DNA from: Candidatus Eiseniibacteriota bacterium
Lineage (GTDB): Bacteria > Arandabacterota > Arandabacteria > Arandabacterales > Arandabacteraceae
Direction of reading: 5' to 3'
Assembly: GCA_030592245.1 (NCBI GenBank)
Contig: JAUVJV010000045.1
Location: 1-9,817 of the forward strand
DNA length: 9,817 bases
This document shows, in pieces, positions 6,274 to 9,817 of this stretch (its first letter is position 1; each line of letters opens with the position of its first letter). The position numbers and the translations under genes are program-made. The notes beneath the pieces were generated by a model. The model ran no database searches. It saw nothing but the letters and a program-made list of their open reading frames with translations, and was not told where the DNA came from.

Positions 6274-6861
6274 ATGAGAATCTTACTTATCCTCGTGGGT
6301 ATCTGCTTGCTCGCCACATCCGTTTATGCCTACGACGAGACCCTGATAAAGCACGAGACCGAAGTCGGAGGCTTCTTCACCATCGTGAGTAAGAAGACCC
6401 AGATCAAGGAGACTTTCGCCCTGTTTATAGGTGGGCGGGTGGCATTCCTGGTCAACCACAAATGGGCATTCGGCGCCGGCGGTTACGGCATCGTTAACGA
6501 CCCGGTTCCCGATGGTTTCGGTGAGCAGGGTCTCATCAAGCTCCGGAGCTATTACGGGGGCTGGATTTTTGAGTACATTCCCTGGTCCGAGAAGGTATTC
6601 CACGTGTCCTTTCCGATCCTGATCGGGGCGGGGAAGGTGGAGTACAAGGGATCTTACCGGGATTCCAAGACCGGGGAAGATTCCGACACTTATTTCATAG
6701 TGGAACCCGAATTCAATCTCGAGTTCAATGTCATGAGATTCTGGCGCATGGACTTAGGGGTCTCCTACCGCTACGTGGACGGTTGCGATCTGGGGGATGT
6801 CACCGACAAGGACCTGAGCGGGGTCTGCGGAAATCTCACCTTCAAGTTCGGTAAGTTCTAA
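6274..6861 (+). CDS. Conserved outer-membrane beta-barrel protein of unknown function
   Basis: 195 aa from ATG 6274, with GGAGGA at 6258-6263. A TTG at 6241 would add 11 residues before a complete signal peptide, so 6274 is preferred. Residues 1-19 are the signal peptide (MRILLILVGICLLATSVYA, cleavage after VYA). The mature protein has repeated amphipathic strands: G-G-R-V-A-F-L-V-N-H-K, G-A-G-G-Y-G-I-V-N-D, Y-G-G-W-I-F-E-Y, I-L-I-G-A-G-K-V, V-E-P-E-F-N-L-E-F-N-V, S-Y-R-Y-V, and a final L-T-F-K-F-G-K-F. I recall this pattern from uncharacterised conserved barrel proteins in several Gram-negative phyla. It is divergent from the other barrel gene and followed by a terminator-like hairpin, so it is probably monocistronic. 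No enzymatic residues are recognisable. Confidence 0.82.
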   Translation: MRILLILVGICLLATSVYAYDETLIKHETEVGGFFTIVSKKTQIKETFALFIGGRVAFLVNHKWAFGAGGYGIVNDPVPDGFGEQGLIKLRSYYGGWIFEYIPWSEKVFHVSFPILIGAGKVEYKGSYRDSKTGEDSDTYFIVEPEFNLEFNVMRFWRMDLGVSYRYVDGCDLGDVTDKDLSGVCGNLTFKFGKF

Positions 6862-6904
6862 AGAAGCCGGGACAGCATCCGGGAACGTGAAGAAAAGAAA
6901 AAAA

Positions 6905-6950
6905 GGGACAGCGCCCGATTTCGAGACCGGAAAGGGCGCTGTCCCCTTTT
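6905..6950. terminator. Bidirectional terminator-like hairpin / possible dispersed palindrome
   Basis: Perfect 12-bp inverted repeat GGGACAGCGCCC (6905-6916) and GGGCGCTGTCCC (6934-6945) with a 17-nt loop. The loop can add a TTTC/GAAA helix. It is followed on the plus strand by CTTTTG, and preceded by a run of A (6894-6904) that gives a U tract on the minus strand. It lies 43 nt after the barrel gene stop. The rest of the 6862-7066 gap shows nothing clear. Confidence 0.75.
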
Positions 6951-7066
6951 GTTGAGTAAAGGCAGAGCCACCATCATCTTCTACCACACCATGCTTGTCG
7001 TTATGCACTTCACCCTTCCGACACAGTGGGCTTGACCCATCCTTCCAACGGGAGTAGGCTGAGGGT

Positions 7067-8814
7067 ATGGTGGATCAAAGCGCAAACCAACCTTCGGGCC
7101 ACGAGCTACTTTATCTGGTTGATGGAGTCATGGTGCTCGACCCCAACGGGATCGTGGTGGCATTCAGCGAGGGCGCGGAGCGGATCACCGGCTTCAATCC
7201 CAGTGAAGTTATCGGCAAGGCATGTCAGGAAGTCTTTCGCTCAGACGAGTGTGACCATGCATGTCCGGCGAAGCGGACTCTCGAGACCGGGGTGGTGCTG
7301 TCCAATTGCAGGTGTCACATCTACACCAGGGATGATGACGCGATAGAGATCGCGGTCAATACCTCGCCGCTCAGGGGAAGCGACGGAGCGCCGGTGGGTT
7401 CGGTAGTCGTGTTCCGGAATCTCAATGAGATGATGGAGATGGCCATCAGGCTCACCGAGCTGAGCCGTGAAATCGTAAGAGAGAAGGAACGCTCCGAGGC
7501 TATCATAAACAGCATCGCAGACGGTGTGTTTACACTTTCACCTGACATGACAGTCACTTCCTTCAACAGGTCGGCCGAGCGGATAACCGGCTACAGAGCG
7601 GAAGAGGTGCTGGGAAAGCCGTGCAGGAGTGTATTCAAGAGCAGGGGTTGTGACGAGACATGTCCTGTGAGGAGGATGCTCCTCACAGGGAAGCCGCTGG
7701 CCGGAATCGAGATGGAGATCACCGCAAAAGATGGCTCCAAGGTGCCGGTGAGCATGTCGACGGCGGTGTTGCTTGACGAGGTGGGTGATGTAGTAGGCGC
7801 GGTCGAGACTTTCAGGGATCTCTCAAGGGTCAAGACCCTGACCGATGAGCTCAGGGGCAGATACTCGTTTAGAAATATAATCGGCAAGAGCCATAAGATG
7901 CAGGACATCTACAAGCTCATTCAGTCGGTCGCCCGGGCCAATGTGACAGTGCTGATTCAGGGTGATACCGGTACCGGCAAGGAACTCGTCGCGAAGGCCA
8001 TCCACTATGAGAGTCCCAGGGCCACTAAGCCCTTCGTCGCGGTGAACTGCTCAGCCCTGCCTGAGGCCCTGCTTGAGAGCGAGCTATTCGGCCACGTCGG
8101 GGCGCATTCACCGGAGCCATCTCCGACAGGAAGGGCAGATTCGAAATGGCAGCGGGCGGCACTCTGCTTCTTGACGAAGTCGCGGAGATGAGCCACGGGA
8201 TACAGGTCAAGCTGCTCAGGGTTCTCGAGACCAAGCAGTTCGAGAGGGTCGGGGACAGCCGGACCAGGGACGTGGACATCCGCGTGCTCTGCGCATCCAA
8301 CAGGAATCTCAAGGAGCTCGCGGCTACCGGAGGTTTCAGACAGGATCTCTATTACAGGATCAATGTGGTCACTGTCGGCCTTCCTCCACTCAGGGAGCGC
8401 GACGAGGACATACCTCTCCTGGTGGATCATTTCGTGCAGGGATTCAGGACCGAGACAGGCAAGCCCGTGGAGGCGGTTTCCCAGGAGGCCATGGACCTCA
8501 TGATCGACTACCCGTGGCCCGGCAATGTCCGGGAGCTTGAGAACGCGATCGGACACGCGTTCGTGCATTGCAGCGGAGAGGTCATTCTACCCAAACACCT
8601 GCCCCAGGACCTGTTTGGCGGCCCGGCCGGACCCGGGAGCGGTCCCATGAGCCTGGGTTCACTCGAGGACATGGAGCGCTCGGCGATCGCCGGGATGCTG
8701 AAGCGCTGCAAAGGGAACCGGAGCCTCGCAGCCCAGCGCCTGGGGATCGGCCGCAGCTCGCTGTGGCGCAAGATAAAGAAGTACGGCTTCGATGACACCG
8801 ACACTCCGTCCTGA
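7067..8814 (+). pseudogene. Sigma-54-dependent activator with two Cys-PAS domains, broken by a frameshift
   Basis: Two frames, 7067-8191 and 8104-8814, join into one protein of about 582 aa if a single missing base at 8096-8104 is restored. PAS 1 spans about residues 10-125 and PAS 2 about 140-255; both carry E-R-I-T-G-F/Y and a C-x8-C-x3-C-P motif (C53, C62, C66 and C186, C195, C199). The AAA+ domain starts near 270 with Walker A GDTGTGKE (299-306). ESELFGHV (337-344) leads to the break. After it, the second frame reads AFTGAISDRKGRFE, then Walker B LLLDE (D370, E371 after correction), LYYRINV, and WPGNVRELENA. A Fis-type helix-turn-helix (NRSLAAQRLGIGRSSLWRKIKKYGF) closes the protein. There is no receiver domain, so sensing is probably through the PAS domains. 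As read, the gene would give a truncated protein lacking the sigma-54 contact loop and DNA-binding domain. A sequencing error is equally possible. It probably regulates the NifX-like gene downstream. The start ATG 7067 has only a weak ribosome site. Confidence 0.88.
8096..8104 (+). other. Frameshift site before the GAFTGA motif
   Basis: The first frame reads ...GGC CAC GTC GGG GCG CAT. The family's G-x-x-(K/R)-G-A-F-T-G-A reading is recovered only by shifting -1, starting GCA TTC ACC GGA GCC at 8104. Five bases (GGGGC, 8099-8103) stand where six are expected. Adding one base, for example a second C after GTC, would give HVRGAFTGA. Confidence 0.9.
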
Positions 8815-8888
8815 CCTCGACGCCCCTGCCAGACTCAGCCGAGCTCTGCCATTTCGACTTGTTTCAACTTGGCACCATAGTTCTATTC

Positions 8889-8909
8889 TGGCACAGTATC
8901 ATTTTGCCA
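8889..8909. promoter_or_regulatory. Candidate upstream activator site (dyad)
   Basis: TGGCA (8889-8893) and TGCCA (8905-8909) form an inverted repeat separated by 11 nt. Another TGGCAC lies at 8870-8875. They are about 80-120 bp upstream of the -24/-12 promoter, a normal distance for enhancer-binding protein sites. The arms are short, so this is tentative. No gene is seen in 8815-9081. Confidence 0.3.
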
Positions 8910-8988
8910 CATTTCTCCCAATCTATCTCCACTGGATCTATCTGTCTGTTAAACAATGAGTTAAGACTATTTCAATTGCCAACGGCCA

Positions 8989-9004
8989 TGGCACGCCCCC
9001 TGCT
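8989..9004 (+). promoter_or_regulatory. Sigma-54 (-24/-12) promoter
   Basis: TGGCACGCCCCCTGCT fits TGGCAC-N5-TTGCW with one mismatch (C for the first T of the -12 box). The GG and GC dinucleotides are exactly 10 nt apart. Transcription would start near 9016, about 66 nt before the ATG of the NifX-like gene. It directly follows a sigma-54 activator gene, which supports the call. Confidence 0.82.
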
Positions 9005-9081
9005 AAGTAGTTGAGCAGAAGCCGGATCGTCGAGCTGGATGGTTCGGCAGGTAAGAGAGAAGACAAGGGAGGTAAAGTCAA

Positions 9082-9817
9082 ATGAAAATCGCTGTTTCGT
9101 CAACCGGACCGGGGCTCGATGCCGAAATGGATCCGAGGTTCGGCAGGTGTGCCTATTTCGTCATTGTTGAAGACGATTCGCTCGAGTTCGAGGCAATCGA
9201 GAATCCTAATGTCATGGCATCCGGAGGTGCCGGAATCCAGTCCGCGCAGCTGGTTGCAGAACGAGGTGCCGGCCTTGTGCTGACAGGTAGCTGCGGGCCC
9301 AATGCCTTTCAGACCCTCCAGGCGGCAGGCATACCCGTATGTGTGGGTGCGAGTGGGACGGTCCAGAGTGCAGTCGAGCTATATAAGAAGGGTGGGCTAT
9401 CCCCGACGGGGGGCCCCAATGCCGCGAGTAAGTCCGGCACCACCGCCGGAGGAGGAACGAACGTAGATGGGAATCCGGCGGGGCCGGGTTCCGGTCAGGG
9501 AATGGGAGGCGGCATGGGAGGTGGCACGGGTGGTGGCATGGGCGGTGGCATGGGCGGTGGCATGGGCGGTGGCATGGGTGGTGGTATGGGTGGCGGCCGT
9601 GGAGGCGGTATGGGTGGTGGCCGCGGAGGCGGCATGGGACGAGGAATGGGTGGTGGCCGCGGTGCCGGTATGGGTGGTGGAGGAGCAGGCATGGGACGCG
9701 GAATGGGGAGGTGGAGCGCCTTGAGCAGAGGATGGGGACAGCCCATGCAAGGCGCGGATCCCGGGGGAAGCGGTGCGGACATGACCGGTTATCCCTATCC
9801 GCCGGAGGATCTGGGCA
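9082..9817 (+). CDS. NifX/FeMo-cofactor-family protein with Gly/Met/Arg-rich tail (3' end outside window)
   Basis: At least 245 residues from ATG 9082; the frame is still open at the window edge. GGGAGGT (9067-9073) is 8 nt upstream. Residues 1-110 match the dinitrogenase iron-molybdenum cofactor fold: MKIAVSSTGPGLDAEMDPRFGRC, the central G-G-A-G-I-Q-S-A-Q, L-T-G-S-C-G-P-N-A-F, and G-A-S-G-T-V-Q-S-A-V-E. Proteins of this family bind iron-sulfur or FeMo-type clusters and often sit beside Mrp/NBP35-type ATPases in anaerobes. None is visible here, and no nif genes are in the window, so nitrogen fixation should not be assumed. Residues 111-140 are a linker. Residues 141-200 are fifteen four-residue GGGM/GGGR units, followed by a short Gly/Pro-rich end. 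The tail has no Cys, so any metal binding there would have to use Met. Expression is probably sigma-54 dependent, controlled by the adjacent activator. It is not a stand-alone NifX: no NifE/N partners are seen. Confidence 0.85.
   Translation, partial: MKIAVSSTGPGLDAEMDPRFGRCAYFVIVEDDSLEFEAIENPNVMASGGAGIQSAQLVAERGAGLVLTGSCGPNAFQTLQAAGIPVCVGASGTVQSAVELYKKGGLSPTGGPNAASKSGTTAGGGTNVDGNPAGPGSGQGMGGGMGGGTGGGMGGGMGGGMGGGMGGGMGGGRGGGMGGGRGGGMGRGMGGGRGAGMGGGGAGMGRGMGRWSALSRGWGQPMQGADPGGSGADMTGYPYPPEDLG
9502..9681 (+). repeat. 12-bp tandem repeat encoding GGGM/GGGR units
   Basis: Fifteen units of 12 bp, each one codon (ATG, ACG once, or CGT/CGC) followed by three Gly-type codons. The units at 9541-9576 are three perfect copies of GGCGGTGGCATG; others differ mainly at third positions. 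First codon in order: M M T M M M M M R M R M M R M. Identical neighbours suggest recent slippage or unequal exchange, so the copy number may vary between strains or be misassembled. Confidence 0.88.

Noticed and set aside
8870..8885. Second -24/-12-like site TGGCACCATAGTTCTA
   Set aside because: The spacing is right, but the essential GC of the -12 box is CT; the site at 8989-9004 is much better.
9397..9750. Minus-strand frames rich in Ala-Thr-His or Pro-Met repeats
   Set aside because: They are produced by reading the 12-bp repeat on the other strand; the NifX-like frame explains the region.

Overview
The window is GC-rich DNA from a Gram-negative (diderm) bacterium: several products have Sec signal peptides followed by beta-barrel-like sequence ending in an aromatic residue. 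A sigma-54 activator, a sigma-54 type promoter and a NifX-like protein with a Gly/Met/Arg tail together point tentatively to a Desulfobacterota/Deltaproteobacteria-like organism. This is an inference; there is no rRNA or other direct taxonomic marker.

Layout. 1-51 is the tail of an upstream gene. 101-1704 (+) holds a two-gene unit: a small TMEM175-like membrane protein, translationally coupled to an outer-membrane protein of the phenol-degradation MetA-like transporter family. That second gene starts at an unusual TTG (778) overlapping the preceding stop. 1844-3448 (+) is an exported type I sulfatase with a Cys-type active site, followed by a strong terminator. A remnant of a DUF3604 gene follows (from 3532) and runs into the 3' end of a minus-strand gene.

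3892-5225 (-) is a self-contained unit: a sigma-70 type promoter, a TPP riboswitch (5179-5089), a leader of about 120 nt, and a PurM/HypE/ThiL-like (AIR-synthase-fold) protein. The riboswitch implies a thiamine-related role for a protein that is not a standard annotated Thi enzyme.

5260-6048 (-) and 6274-6861 (+) are divergent genes for two conserved but uncharacterised outer-membrane barrels. Each has its own consensus-like promoter, and a 13-bp direct repeat lies between the promoters. A bidirectional terminator-like hairpin follows the second gene.

7067-8814 (+) encodes a sigma-54 enhancer-binding protein with two Cys-containing PAS domains, an AAA+ domain and a Fis-type HTH. It is broken by a one-base frameshift exactly before its GAFTGA motif. 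Downstream, a -24/-12 promoter at 8989-9004 precedes a NifX/FeMo-cofactor-family gene (9082 to the window end) carrying fifteen 12-bp repeats that encode a GGGM/GGGR tail. The regulator probably controls this gene, perhaps in response to a redox or metal signal sensed through the Cys-PAS domains; that link is inferred from position and promoter type.

The strongest points for follow-up are the riboswitch-controlled AIRS-family gene, the Cys-PAS regulator/NifX-like pair with its frameshift, and the DUF3604 remnant beside the sulfatase.
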